A stretch of 47,055 nucleotides of DNA from Culturomica sp. (GTDB lineage Bacteria; Bacteroidota; Bacteroidia; Bacteroidales; Marinifilaceae): contig JAISVB010000002.1 in NCBI GenBank assembly GCA_031271755.1, forward strand, positions 1 through 47,055, in the 5' to 3' direction. The position numbers and the translations under genes are program-made. Positions 7,962-16,040 of this stretch are shown one piece after another. The notes under the pieces are model-generated. The model ran no database searches. It was not told the origin of the DNA and was given only the letters and a program-made list of their open reading frames with translations. The first letter of the stretch is position 1, and each line of letters starts with the position of its first letter.

Positions 7962-7992
7962 CAAATATACGAAAAACATGAGTCCGGTGCAA
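7962..7992 (-). promoter_or_regulatory. Predicted promoter of the small secreted protein gene
   Basis: On the minus strand the -7 box TATATTTG (plus-strand 7962-7969) is an exact consensus match. A TTG at 7990-7992 stands 20 bases upstream, the normal spacing. This TTG is exactly the loop of the terminator hairpin at 7976-8006, so promoter and terminator share sequence. Confidence 0.6.
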
Positions 7993-8006
7993 CACCGGAC
8001 CCATGT
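7971..8006 (-). terminator. Strong Rho-independent terminator closing the SusCD surface locus
   Basis: The arms at 7976-7989 and 7993-8006 give a 14-bp stem with one G-U pair and a 3-base loop (TTG on the minus strand), followed by TTTTT (complement of 7971-7975). It lies 47 bases after the stop codon of the FN3-like lipoprotein gene and marks the 3' end of the long minus-strand run. Confidence 0.85.
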
Positions 8007-8052
8007 CCTTCTGCTAAATATGAATCTGTCTAACTGTGAAGGTCCCGTTGCA

Positions 8053-9030
8053 TCAGGGGGCAGGCCTCCGCTCCACATCCGAAGTAAAGGTGACCCTCAT
8101 TTTAAGATTGGCCAAACCAAGGGTCACATTCATCATGCTTTGATCCGTTTCAATCAAGATAGGCCCCTCCAATGTTCCGGTAAAGGACATCCGGTCGCTC
8201 GCTTCGTTGATCGGGCCGGCCTTCAATTGCAAGCCGGTCAGTACGATCTGCAATTTTTGGATGACCATCGTGGCGAAACTCTCATTTTGCAACTGGGGAA
8301 TGGATTGCAGGAAGGGGATTTCGGACAGGGCGACAGGCGTTCCGGGATAACTCAACGTATCCTGCATATACTGCTCCAGCCAAAACATCTCGTCTTCCAG
8401 GTGGATGGAGGCAATGGCCGGCAATCCAAACTGTTCCAACAAATCAAAGGTGATCAGCAACGCCTCCTGATCCGTTTCCGCTTCCTCCACGGGAATAGAC
8501 AACTTAAACGAAGCGCTCTCCAAGAAAGTATCCACTACATCCTGCGGCAGGATTGCCATAAAGTCGTCTAACGGAACATTTACAGTCCCGATCCGGGAAA
8601 GAATTTCGACTTTCAGATCCCAGGTGTCAACGCCCCAATAGCCTATCCATTCTTCTCGCAGATCGTCATACTCCGGCGTAGTGAAACCGGGACCGAGCAC
8701 CCAATCCGTGGTATCGGCTCTCCGGATGGCTCTCACCATCCAGGTATAAGGGGTCTGTTCGGTTACCTGCACCCCGCAGGAGGTCCCCTCCAATTCGATC
8801 AATTGATCCGCCAGTTGCACCTGGTAAGAGGTTGCAGTGGTATCGCCTTCCCACATCACAACCACCATTTTTGCCTGCTCCATAGCCACCGAAAGGTTTT
8901 TCGGTTTTGCCAACGCCGGCAGAGGCGGAACGGGAGGTTCCGGAACAACGGGCTCCGCCGGATCGTCCTTACAGGCCGTCGTCGCTAACAACAACAACAA
9001 GCCCCATCCATATATGCTTTTCATTTTCAT
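8053..9030 (-). CDS. FN3-like surface lipoprotein, function unknown
   Basis: The 325-residue product has a lipoprotein signal peptide with LLATTAC and acylated C20. The residues KDD directly after the cysteine resemble the Bacteroidetes lipoprotein export signal for surface display. A proline-rich linker follows, then a fibronectin type III-like domain (about residues 40-120, with YQVQLAD and YTWMVRAIR). The remaining 200 residues (WIGYWGVDTWDLKVEI...) I do not recognise; they look like a mixed fold with beta strands at the end. It is the last gene of the surface locus, 18 bases after the leucine-rich-repeat gene, and precedes the strong terminator. A ligand-binding or accessory role on the cell surface is an inference from context. 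Confidence 0.8.
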   Translation of the reverse strand: MKMKSIYGWGLLLLLATTACKDDPAEPVVPEPPVPPLPALAKPKNLSVAMEQAKMVVVMWEGDTTATSYQVQLADQLIELEGTSCGVQVTEQTPYTWMVRAIRRADTTDWVLGPGFTTPEYDDLREEWIGYWGVDTWDLKVEILSRIGTVNVPLDDFMAILPQDVVDTFLESASFKLSIPVEEAETDQEALLITFDLLEQFGLPAIASIHLEDEMFWLEQYMQDTLSYPGTPVALSEIPFLQSIPQLQNESFATMVIQKLQIVLTGLQLKAGPINEASDRMSFTGTLEGPILIETDQSMMNVTLGLANLKMRVTFTSDVERRPAP

Positions 9031-9048
9031 ACGTTTATAATTTATTTA

Positions 9049-12000
9049 TTATTCGGCTGTCAATCCATACCCGGGCTGCTGTTCGTATATTTGCCACGGG
9101 ATTGTATAAGGGCGGGCGGCCATTGCATCTTTCACCGCTTTCGGGACCACTCCCTTTAATCTGTTCCCGCTCACGTGCAATTCAGTAGCGTTGTTATTCG
9201 CAAGCAGTCCCACTACAATGCCCTCCGGAAGGTTTCCGATAAAGTTGTTGTTTCGCAGGTCTAATTTATAAATCTGCTTCATGTTGCGGAATGCATCGGG
9301 AATGTAACCATTCAATTCGTTGTTTTTCAAATAAATATACTTAAAACCGGTGCCCGATTGTCCCAATTTCATAAAGGAAACAGGGATCGGCCCCGTCAAC
9401 CTGTTGTAACTCAGATTGACATTGATAGTCCCAGCCACGCCAAGGTTTCCAAATGTTTCGGGGATCGAACCCGACAAATCGTTGTTGGAGAGGTTCAAGG
9501 TCCCCAGCACCGTCAGTTTGCCGATGGATTCCGGTATATCGCCGGTCAACCCGGGACTTTTAAACGTCCTGTTCGTATCTCGGGAAAGGTTCAACGTGGT
9601 CAACTTTACCAGATTACCGATATCCGCAGGCAACGGATCGGTAAATTCGTTGTTTACTGCCTCAAGTGATGTTAACCAGGTCATCTGTACTACATCTCCG
9701 GGCAACGCTTCAAACTGATTGTCATTCAGGTTCAGTCTTGTGATTTTGGTAAACTTCGACACGACCCCCGGCGCAATCGACCTAAACTTGTTATTCTGGA
9801 TATTGAACGTACCGATAGCCGTCAGATTGCCGAGCGATGAAGGGATCTGGCCGGAAAAGGCGTTGTTACTCACATTCAAAGAGGTCAGTTTAGTCAGAGC
9901 CCCCATACCCGCCGGCAGTTCGCCTGTGATTTTATACTTATACCGCCAGGTCTTTTTCTCCGCGTCCAAATACTCCCTGTCCTCTTCGACAATGCTCGAA
10001 CTGTTATCGGCAGGGTTCGATATGTTGAATGTCGTGAGATTTACCCATCCCGACCAATCCTCCGGTAAAGCTTCCAACCGGTTGGTACCCATGGTCAGTG
10101 AAGTCAGTGAAGGGCACTTCATCAGCGAGGCGGGTATTTGCGTCAATTGGGGACAGTTCGTTAGGGTCACGCTGGTAAGCTTTGTCAGTTGGCTCAAATC
10201 GGGCAGATCGGTAATTGCACTGCCTGTAATTGACAAAGTATTCAGCGATACCATACCACTTAACGCACTCACATCCGTAAACCCGGTACCGGTCAGCGTC
10301 AATTTCGTCAGTTTTTTCAGTTTGCTCCACGACGCCGGCATCGGAATGCCGTAATTACAGTTGGTAATTTCCAATGTTGTAAGGTTCTCCAAATCACCAA
10401 TAAAGTCAAGCATACCCGCCAAATTCTGCCCCGACCTCGCAAAATCATGACTAATAGTAAGCGTTGTTAATGCTTGTAGGCCGCCAAGTTCCTGCGGCAA
10501 TCTGTTTAAGCTCTTATCTGCCGCCTGATTTTGGTTGCTAAATGTCAATCTTGTTAATTTCGACAGCGAAGCGATACTTTTAGGAACATCTCCTGTAAAA
10601 TGGCCGTCCAGCGCCAAAGTGGTCAGGTTTTGCAGATCTCCGATATTGTCTGGCAATTCTATTTTCTCTTTCTCGTAAACTGCTGATAAAAGACCACTTG
10701 AATTAGGGAAGTCCAATGCTGTAACCGTACCTCCTATCGTCACCGTAACATTACCCAGCTTCTCTGTCACCCTGTTGGATATAGTGGCTCCCATATAGTT
10801 GATAGCAGTACCAGTTCCACCCCACCAATTTGTGTGTTTAAATCCTATAAATGCCTGCATACTTTTCAGGGTTTCGATATCGTTGGGCTCAACAGGACGT
10901 CCCTTTTGTACCACCGTAAGCGGCTTTTCGCAGATCAGCGTGGTATCGACCGTGCTCCGCAAATAGAGCAAGGCCTTCCGCGCGATCTGCCCTTCGGGAT
11001 TCTCCGCCACCTGTATCGTTACCTGGCTCTGCTCCATTGCCCGGCTCTCCGGCCCCTTTTTGATCCACGTGGCATATGCCGGAATGATCAATTCGTAAGG
11101 AGCGTCGATGTTGTCCATCACATCGATCGCATAGCTGCCCGCCGTGCGTTCCACCTCCAGGGTCGCCGCCACAAAGTTCACCACCTCTTTCGGCATCTGG
11201 TTCACTTGCAGCGCCACCGGGGAAAAGTTGGGGTTGTTGCGGTCTTTGAACAGGATCTGCCCGGAACGGGGAGTTTCGTCGGTGTCCGCATCCGGCGTCC
11301 TTGCCACCTTTACGTTGATCTCATTCGCCATCGAAGTGGTTTCACAGGACAACCACTCGGTGTATTCGGCGGGCACTTCGATATCGTACACAATGTTGGA
11401 TCGCAACACCACCTTCATGCCATCGGGCATTCCTTCCGTTCCGTAGAGTGTCAGGTTCAGTATGGCGGGCGACAGGACAATTTTGTCTTTTTGCACCTGG
11501 AACACCTGCACGGTGTCGCGGGTCTGTTCGTCTTCGCGGATAAAAACGATCAGGCCGGAGCGTTCGTCCCATTCATCGGTCTCCGCGATCCTGAACTTCT
11601 CCGACTTGGCTTCCAGGCCGCGAACGGCCGGGCCGGAAGCGGGCAGATGTTCGATCCAGCCGGCCGACGTTCCGGGAATATCGATGGTGTAATCGACATT
11701 GGTCATCATATCGATGGTGATGGTATCGCCTTCCATCGCAATGTGGTCAAAGACATTCTTATCGAAGGTAAGCGCGTCCTTCTTTTTCTGGTATACCGTC
11801 AGCGGAATGCGTTTGCTGCCGGCCACTAAGGTAAAGATGACACTGCGGTCATCGTACTCCGGATTGGGATCCGGGGTAAAATAGATGGTCGCCGTTCCCG
11901 CCGTTCCGCTCATCGGCTCCGCCCGGCACCAATCGCCGCCGCCCTCTAAAGTCCAGGGCAGGTCGGACGTGATGACGGTGTTTTCCGAACGTCCCCCCGC

Positions 12001-12138
12001 GGCAGTGAGTATCACCTCCGTATTCGTCAGTTCCAGCCGGTCGGATACAAACTTATCCAACGAGTCGTCCCGGTCGGAACATCCCAAGGCTGCCGTTGCC
12101 AGCAACGCTATTGCCCATATATATCCGTTTCGTTTCAT
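9049..12138 (-). CDS. BACON and leucine-rich-repeat surface lipoprotein
   Basis: The 1029-residue product starts best at 12138 (MKRNGYIWAIALLATAALGC), giving a lipobox with C20 followed by SDRDD, an acidic tract typical of surface-exposed lipoproteins. About residues 35-405 hold roughly four tandem BACON-type immunoglobulin-like domains; the first carries the classic pattern SDLPWTLEGGGDWCRAEP. From about residue 450 to the end there is a long array of leucine-rich repeats. Several are of the plant type (LxGxIP), such as NAFSGQIPSSLGNL and NDLSGSIPETFGNL. I see no enzyme motif and no type IX C-terminal sorting domain. A binding role, for protein or mucin-like ligands, is likely but inferred. 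It lies 19 bases after the DUF4302 gene, in the same run. Confidence 0.88.
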   Translation of the reverse strand: MKRNGYIWAIALLATAALGCSDRDDSLDKFVSDRLELTNTEVILTAAGGRSENTVITSDLPWTLEGGGDWCRAEPMSGTAGTATIYFTPDPNPEYDDRSVIFTLVAGSKRIPLTVYQKKKDALTFDKNVFDHIAMEGDTITIDMMTNVDYTIDIPGTSAGWIEHLPASGPAVRGLEAKSEKFRIAETDEWDERSGLIVFIREDEQTRDTVQVFQVQKDKIVLSPAILNLTLYGTEGMPDGMKVVLRSNIVYDIEVPAEYTEWLSCETTSMANEINVKVARTPDADTDETPRSGQILFKDRNNPNFSPVALQVNQMPKEVVNFVAATLEVERTAGSYAIDVMDNIDAPYELIIPAYATWIKKGPESRAMEQSQVTIQVAENPEGQIARKALLYLRSTVDTTLICEKPLTVVQKGRPVEPNDIETLKSMQAFIGFKHTNWWGGTGTAINYMGATISNRVTEKLGNVTVTIGGTVTALDFPNSSGLLSAVYEKEKIELPDNIGDLQNLTTLALDGHFTGDVPKSIASLSKLTRLTFSNQNQAADKSLNRLPQELGGLQALTTLTISHDFARSGQNLAGMLDFIGDLENLTTLEITNCNYGIPMPASWSKLKKLTKLTLTGTGFTDVSALSGMVSLNTLSITGSAITDLPDLSQLTKLTSVTLTNCPQLTQIPASLMKCPSLTSLTMGTNRLEALPEDWSGWVNLTTFNISNPADNSSSIVEEDREYLDAEKKTWRYKYKITGELPAGMGALTKLTSLNVSNNAFSGQIPSSLGNLTAIGTFNIQNNKFRSIAPGVVSKFTKITRLNLNDNQFEALPGDVVQMTWLTSLEAVNNEFTDPLPADIGNLVKLTTLNLSRDTNRTFKSPGLTGDIPESIGKLTVLGTLNLSNNDLSGSIPETFGNLGVAGTINVNLSYNRLTGPIPVSFMKLGQSGTGFKYIYLKNNELNGYIPDAFRNMKQIYKLDLRNNNFIGNLPEGIVVGLLANNNATELHVSGNRLKGVVPKAVKDAMAARPYTIPWQIYEQQPGYGLTAE

Positions 12139-12157
12139 TCTGTATATGATTTGTCTG

Positions 12158-13549
12158 TTAATTTCTGCCTTCTTTGGGGCTGTACAGCCCCCACGCCCGG
12201 TTATCGCTGTTGCGGACCATGACGAACTGCCCGCCGAAATCAATGACCGTAAAGCCTTTGGTATCCAAAAAGTGTCTTCCCATCAACCCATTGTTCAGGA
12301 GGTCATACCGGTAGTAGCGCATAAACCACATGTTGTCGTCGTTGTTCACGGCGCCCGATACCACGGTGCGGCCGGCAGCATCGGCAATGGTGAATACCAC
12401 CTGATCGCCCGTACTGTAGTCTATCCGGTCGTCGGTATCGACATTCGGAATGTCCGCCACGTTTGTTACATACAATCCTGCGTATTTTGCCACGCCTCCG
12501 GCCGTTTGCAGGTAAACCTCTCCGGCAGCCTGTCCCGAAAAGTTCCAATAGAAACGGAAATCCTGCGAACCGTAACCTTCCGCTTCGCGGACCATGGAGG
12601 ACATGCCGCTGCCGTATTCGATCAGGTTAAAACCCTCCGTCCGGCGCGAAGAGGCTACGGAACCCGGAAAACGGAACCTGCACACCTCCCGCGTCGAATC
12701 CGCCCGGACAAAAGTTGCCCCGTGGCCGGACGAGGCGTCCAGCAATCCGAGTTGCATCCCCTCGCCCACCTCCGTTGCGGTCAGTCCCGAAAAGGTCACG
12801 CCTGCAAAGGTGACCGGACGGTTGAATCGGATCCCGTCAGGCGTCAACGCCCAGGGCAATTTCATCGCAACCGTTTTGGCGCCGCTCTCCGGATAGGCAA
12901 AGTAGGCCATGCGCAACTTCAACGAGTAGAAGATCAGGGCGGCTTGGCCGTTCAGTTCCAGGTAGCGGTAGAATTTGGTGTCGGATTCGTAATCGATCTG
13001 AAAATTCCGGACTACGGCCTGGCATTCGTCCAACCGGTTCCAATCCGTTTCCGTCGCGTGCGCAATAAACACCGGCAGTTTTCCGTTTTTGGTGTGCAGA
13101 TAGACCGTATCCCCGCTCTCCGCCACCCGGTCGATGACAAATTCAAATTCGCCTTTGTACCCCAGCCCCGCTTTTCCGCCGGCAGCCGCCGGGTTGGGGT
13201 CGCTCAAAAGGTGCAACAGCGAATAGGTGTCAAAACTCAGTACAGGCCCCTGGGAGGCATTGAAGGAGTAAGCGCTTTCCGTCACTTCGTCGCTTCCGTC
13301 CCATTGCATCTCCACCCGGTTGTTCTCCTTGAATTTCATCAAAAAGGTGTACCCTCCGTACTGGCTGGTATCCGGGTAGTAAACAAACTTCCACCCGGAT
13401 GGCGCCTCCTCCAGCACCGCATCACACGCCTCGATGTATTCGGTGATGCGGTGGGTGGAGATATCCTCGAAAATATAGTCATTCTTCACTTCACACCCCG
13501 TCATCCACAAGGCCGGCAACAGTGCTCCGGCAAGCCATCTTTTTTTCAT
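12158..13549 (-). CDS. DUF4302 family lipoprotein (cassette 2)
   Basis: The start at 13549 gives a 463-residue lipoprotein (MKKRWLAGALLPALWMTGC, acylated C19); an ATG three codons upstream is equally possible. The N-terminal half is the DUF4302 domain found in Bacteroidetes SusCD loci: GWKFVYYPDTSQYGGYTFLMKF, then YSFNASQGPVLSFDTYS. A less conserved C-terminal part ends in NSDNRAWGLYSP. The second DUF4302 protein (19482-20939) shares the same landmarks in the same order, so the two are paralogues. Biochemical function is unknown. It follows the zinc metallopeptidase gene by about 20 bases and was probably co-transcribed with it. Confidence 0.88.
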   Translation of the reverse strand: MKKRWLAGALLPALWMTGCEVKNDYIFEDISTHRITEYIEACDAVLEEAPSGWKFVYYPDTSQYGGYTFLMKFKENNRVEMQWDGSDEVTESAYSFNASQGPVLSFDTYSLLHLLSDPNPAAAGGKAGLGYKGEFEFVIDRVAESGDTVYLHTKNGKLPVFIAHATETDWNRLDECQAVVRNFQIDYESDTKFYRYLELNGQAALIFYSLKLRMAYFAYPESGAKTVAMKLPWALTPDGIRFNRPVTFAGVTFSGLTATEVGEGMQLGLLDASSGHGATFVRADSTREVCRFRFPGSVASSRRTEGFNLIEYGSGMSSMVREAEGYGSQDFRFYWNFSGQAAGEVYLQTAGGVAKYAGLYVTNVADIPNVDTDDRIDYSTGDQVVFTIADAAGRTVVSGAVNNDDNMWFMRYYRYDLLNNGLMGRHFLDTKGFTVIDFGGQFVMVRNSDNRAWGLYSPKEGRN

Positions 13550-13571
13550 GCGTATCATATTTCGTCTTCTT

Positions 13572-14450
13572 TTAGGGTTGTTGTTGTTCCGCCCGGTTCT
13601 CCGCCAGTATGCGGTCAAATTCCCGGAGCACCAATTCCCGCAACAGGTAGAGATCTATCCCCCAGACGCCCTGCATGTACTGCAAGGCTATCGTCTCTTT
13701 CTCCCGCAGTTTCCGGTAGCCCTCTGCCGACTGGCTCTGCGCCTGGTTGAAATAGACCTGCCACTCCGCTTCCGTGCTGATGATGAAACGGGCGATCATC
13801 TCCGCAAAATCTTCGTTGGCGTTCTCCATGGCATACGGAGTGATAAACCCCGCTCCCAACGCCTGGTTCATGGTTGCATTGGCCCAATTGATGGTATACT
13901 GTCCGCCGCCAAGCTCTTCGTAAGCCGTCGGATACTTCACCAACTGGTGCAGGATGTGAATGTACTCGTGGTGGAACGTATGCATATACTGGCGCACGAT
14001 GAGCGAATCTTTGGGGTTCCGCTGGTTCAGGTCGTACAGCGTAATCCGGTTTCCCTGCTCCGCTTCGCCCACCACACTGTTCCCGTCTTCCAGGTAAACG
14101 GCGCTTCCGATCAACATGATCTGTTTGGGCGACGATTTCTTAAAGAACAACTCTCCGCCCAACGTCCGGTAAGGGTTCATCCAAATCCGGCGGATAACGG
14201 ACAGGCAGGGGATCACCTTCTCCTCCCGGACCGGCGTCAGATCATACTCCTGATTGACCTCGAAACCGTTCCATTTGTAGATCACATCGATGTTGTACAC
14301 CCCGAAGCTGTCCCGGATCCACTGGTCCAACTCCGTCAGTTGCTCCGGGGTCACATCTATGATGGAGTCCCGGAAGTTGTCGTCATCGGAACAGGCCGCT
14401 CCCGCCCATGCCCACACAACTGCTATTATCCCATATTTCAACTGTTTCAT
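13572..14450 (-). CDS. Zinc metallopeptidase lipoprotein (cassette 2)
   Basis: A 292-residue putative zinc-binding peptidase of the Peptidase_Mx1 type seen beside SusCD pairs. The lipobox GAAC places the lipid on C20, and the following SDDD suggests surface display. The zinc site HExxH is HEYIH at residues 161-165. A downstream NEDFAE (about 212-217) is a candidate for the third ligand, since the other copy has DEDFVE at the same place. Between them lies the shared GFITPYAM motif. Only the motif is visible; the substrate is unknown. It lies between the SusD and DUF4302 genes, as does its paralogue at 20963-21817. Confidence 0.88.
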   Translation of the reverse strand: MKQLKYGIIAVVWAWAGAACSDDDNFRDSIIDVTPEQLTELDQWIRDSFGVYNIDVIYKWNGFEVNQEYDLTPVREEKVIPCLSVIRRIWMNPYRTLGGELFFKKSSPKQIMLIGSAVYLEDGNSVVGEAEQGNRITLYDLNQRNPKDSLIVRQYMHTFHHEYIHILHQLVKYPTAYEELGGGQYTINWANATMNQALGAGFITPYAMENANEDFAEMIARFIISTEAEWQVYFNQAQSQSAEGYRKLREKETIALQYMQGVWGIDLYLLRELVLREFDRILAENRAEQQQP

Positions 14451-14465
14451 ATGTTGTATTTTTAT

Positions 14466-16028
14466 CTATTCTGCGTTTTGTATATCCCGCTGATTGGGTT
14501 GTACCCCCACTTTCTGAGCCTCCTGCGGGATTTGGAGCATCCGCCGGCCGTCGTATCTTCCCAGTGTAATATAGTCCCGTTCCCAATGGCGGTAGTGTGT
14601 CACCGGCAGGTGGAACCGTTTGATGTCAAACCAACGCATCCCCTCTTGCATAAACTCCCGCCGGCGCATAAAGACCACCGCCATCATTCCGGCCATTTTG
14701 CACTCGTCCGCTTCCAATTCCGCTTTGTAGTGCGGTTCCAAAAGCTGATCCTGCCAAACAGCCTCACCGAAATAATCGACTAAGCTGTTCGTATTCGAAC
14801 CGCCCCGCATCGACACGGTATACAGGGAGGCGTTGTAATTGAATGTGCGGGAGGGCAGGAAGCGGTTCATGTCGCGCAGGAAACGGACGGTATCGCCCAG
14901 CATCACATAAGCCTCCATCCGGTTCAGCACCACATCCTCCACCGTCAGCATCGGTACATTCACGTAGGTCATCCCCGTACTGGAGGTAGCCGAAATGCTT
15001 TTAAAATATGCGTAGTTCTTCAGCATGTGGGCTACTGTGGTTCCCGTCAACCCTTCTATGCGGTAACGCCAGGTTCCCGAGTGAAACCGCTGGCTGAAGA
15101 TCTCCGACTGCAACGCAGGCGTCAATACATACCGGGAATCGGTGATCGGGCACCGGGCATACACTTCGTTGTAGTAGGTCGGCACGCACACCGACAGCAG
15201 GATGGTGGATTGCCCCGGATCGGTGTAAGCCTGGGCATATCCCAGCGGGGTTTCAATGGAGTAATCCTGCACCACGTTCCGGATCTCCGTCCGGAAATCT
15301 TCCGGAGCCGCCTGCAACGAGTGGTACAGCACCTTTTCCCATTCGTTTCCCTTGTACGCATAAAAACGGGTGGCAAAAGCATGGGCAGCCCGTTTCGTAA
15401 AGTGGAACTTCGGCTGTTCGTACACCCGGTCGTCGATCATCTGGATACCCCGGCGGATGTCCTCCTCCATCAGGCGGTAGGTCTCTTCCACCGTGTTCCG
15501 GGTGTATTCCTTCACCGCCACCGTTTCCGGTTCGGTGACGTACGGAATGCCCAACGCCGTAGCCGCCGTGGCCGGGTCGTAATGTTCCGCCCACAAATTC
15601 ACCAGCAAAAAGTGGTTGAAGGCCCGGCAAAGCAACGCTTCTCCCAGCATAGGCCGGTAGTTCTCCCAATCCGGTTTGCTCTCGATGACCCGGATGGCGT
15701 AGTTGGCGGAGGAGATCCCTTCATACAGGCCGGACCACAGCGCAAATGGAGAGTCGTAATCGCTGTCCGTTCCCTCACGCCAATTATACATCTCGTCGTC
15801 CGTAACAGCCGTAACACAATCCTCTCCGAAACCGCGGTCTTTGACATTGTCCGACATCATCTCGCAAATCAGGTGGTAGGTCGCCTGCGGGTATGCGTTG
15901 ACCAGCAACTCCTGCAGATCCCCGGGAGTTTCCACCTTGGCCCGGTTGTCCGGTTCTTCGTCCAAAAAGGCATTACACCCGCAGGTCAGGCAAAGAGGTA
16001 AAATGATATAGAGTAATTTGTTTTTCAT
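14466..16028 (-). CDS. SusD/RagB-like nutrient-binding lipoprotein (cassette 2)
   Basis: A 520-residue outer-membrane lipoprotein that caps the neighbouring SusC-type channel and delivers ligand to it. The signal peptide ends in LTCGC, followed by the SusD-typical NAFLDEEPDN. The N-terminal helices include LLVNAYPQATYHLICEMMSDN. Central TPR-like sections follow (ALLCRAFNHFLLVNLWAEHYD), and the C-terminus has the family hallmark RRREFMQEGMRWFDIKRF. Its gene starts 12 bases after the SusC stop codon, the usual tight pairing. Ligand cannot be read from sequence; the RagAB family includes peptide as well as glycan importers. Confidence 0.95.
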   Translation of the reverse strand: MKNKLLYIILPLCLTCGCNAFLDEEPDNRAKVETPGDLQELLVNAYPQATYHLICEMMSDNVKDRGFGEDCVTAVTDDEMYNWREGTDSDYDSPFALWSGLYEGISSANYAIRVIESKPDWENYRPMLGEALLCRAFNHFLLVNLWAEHYDPATAATALGIPYVTEPETVAVKEYTRNTVEETYRLMEEDIRRGIQMIDDRVYEQPKFHFTKRAAHAFATRFYAYKGNEWEKVLYHSLQAAPEDFRTEIRNVVQDYSIETPLGYAQAYTDPGQSTILLSVCVPTYYNEVYARCPITDSRYVLTPALQSEIFSQRFHSGTWRYRIEGLTGTTVAHMLKNYAYFKSISATSSTGMTYVNVPMLTVEDVVLNRMEAYVMLGDTVRFLRDMNRFLPSRTFNYNASLYTVSMRGGSNTNSLVDYFGEAVWQDQLLEPHYKAELEADECKMAGMMAVVFMRRREFMQEGMRWFDIKRFHLPVTHYRHWERDYITLGRYDGRRMLQIPQEAQKVGVQPNQRDIQNAE

Positions 16029-16040
16029 ATCCTGTCCTTT

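Noticed and set aside
9049-12138. Type IX secretion cargo signal on the LRR protein
   Set aside because: The C-terminus (IYEQQPGYGLTAE) shows no sorting-domain pattern, and the protein has a lipobox, so lipid-anchored surface export is the simpler reading.
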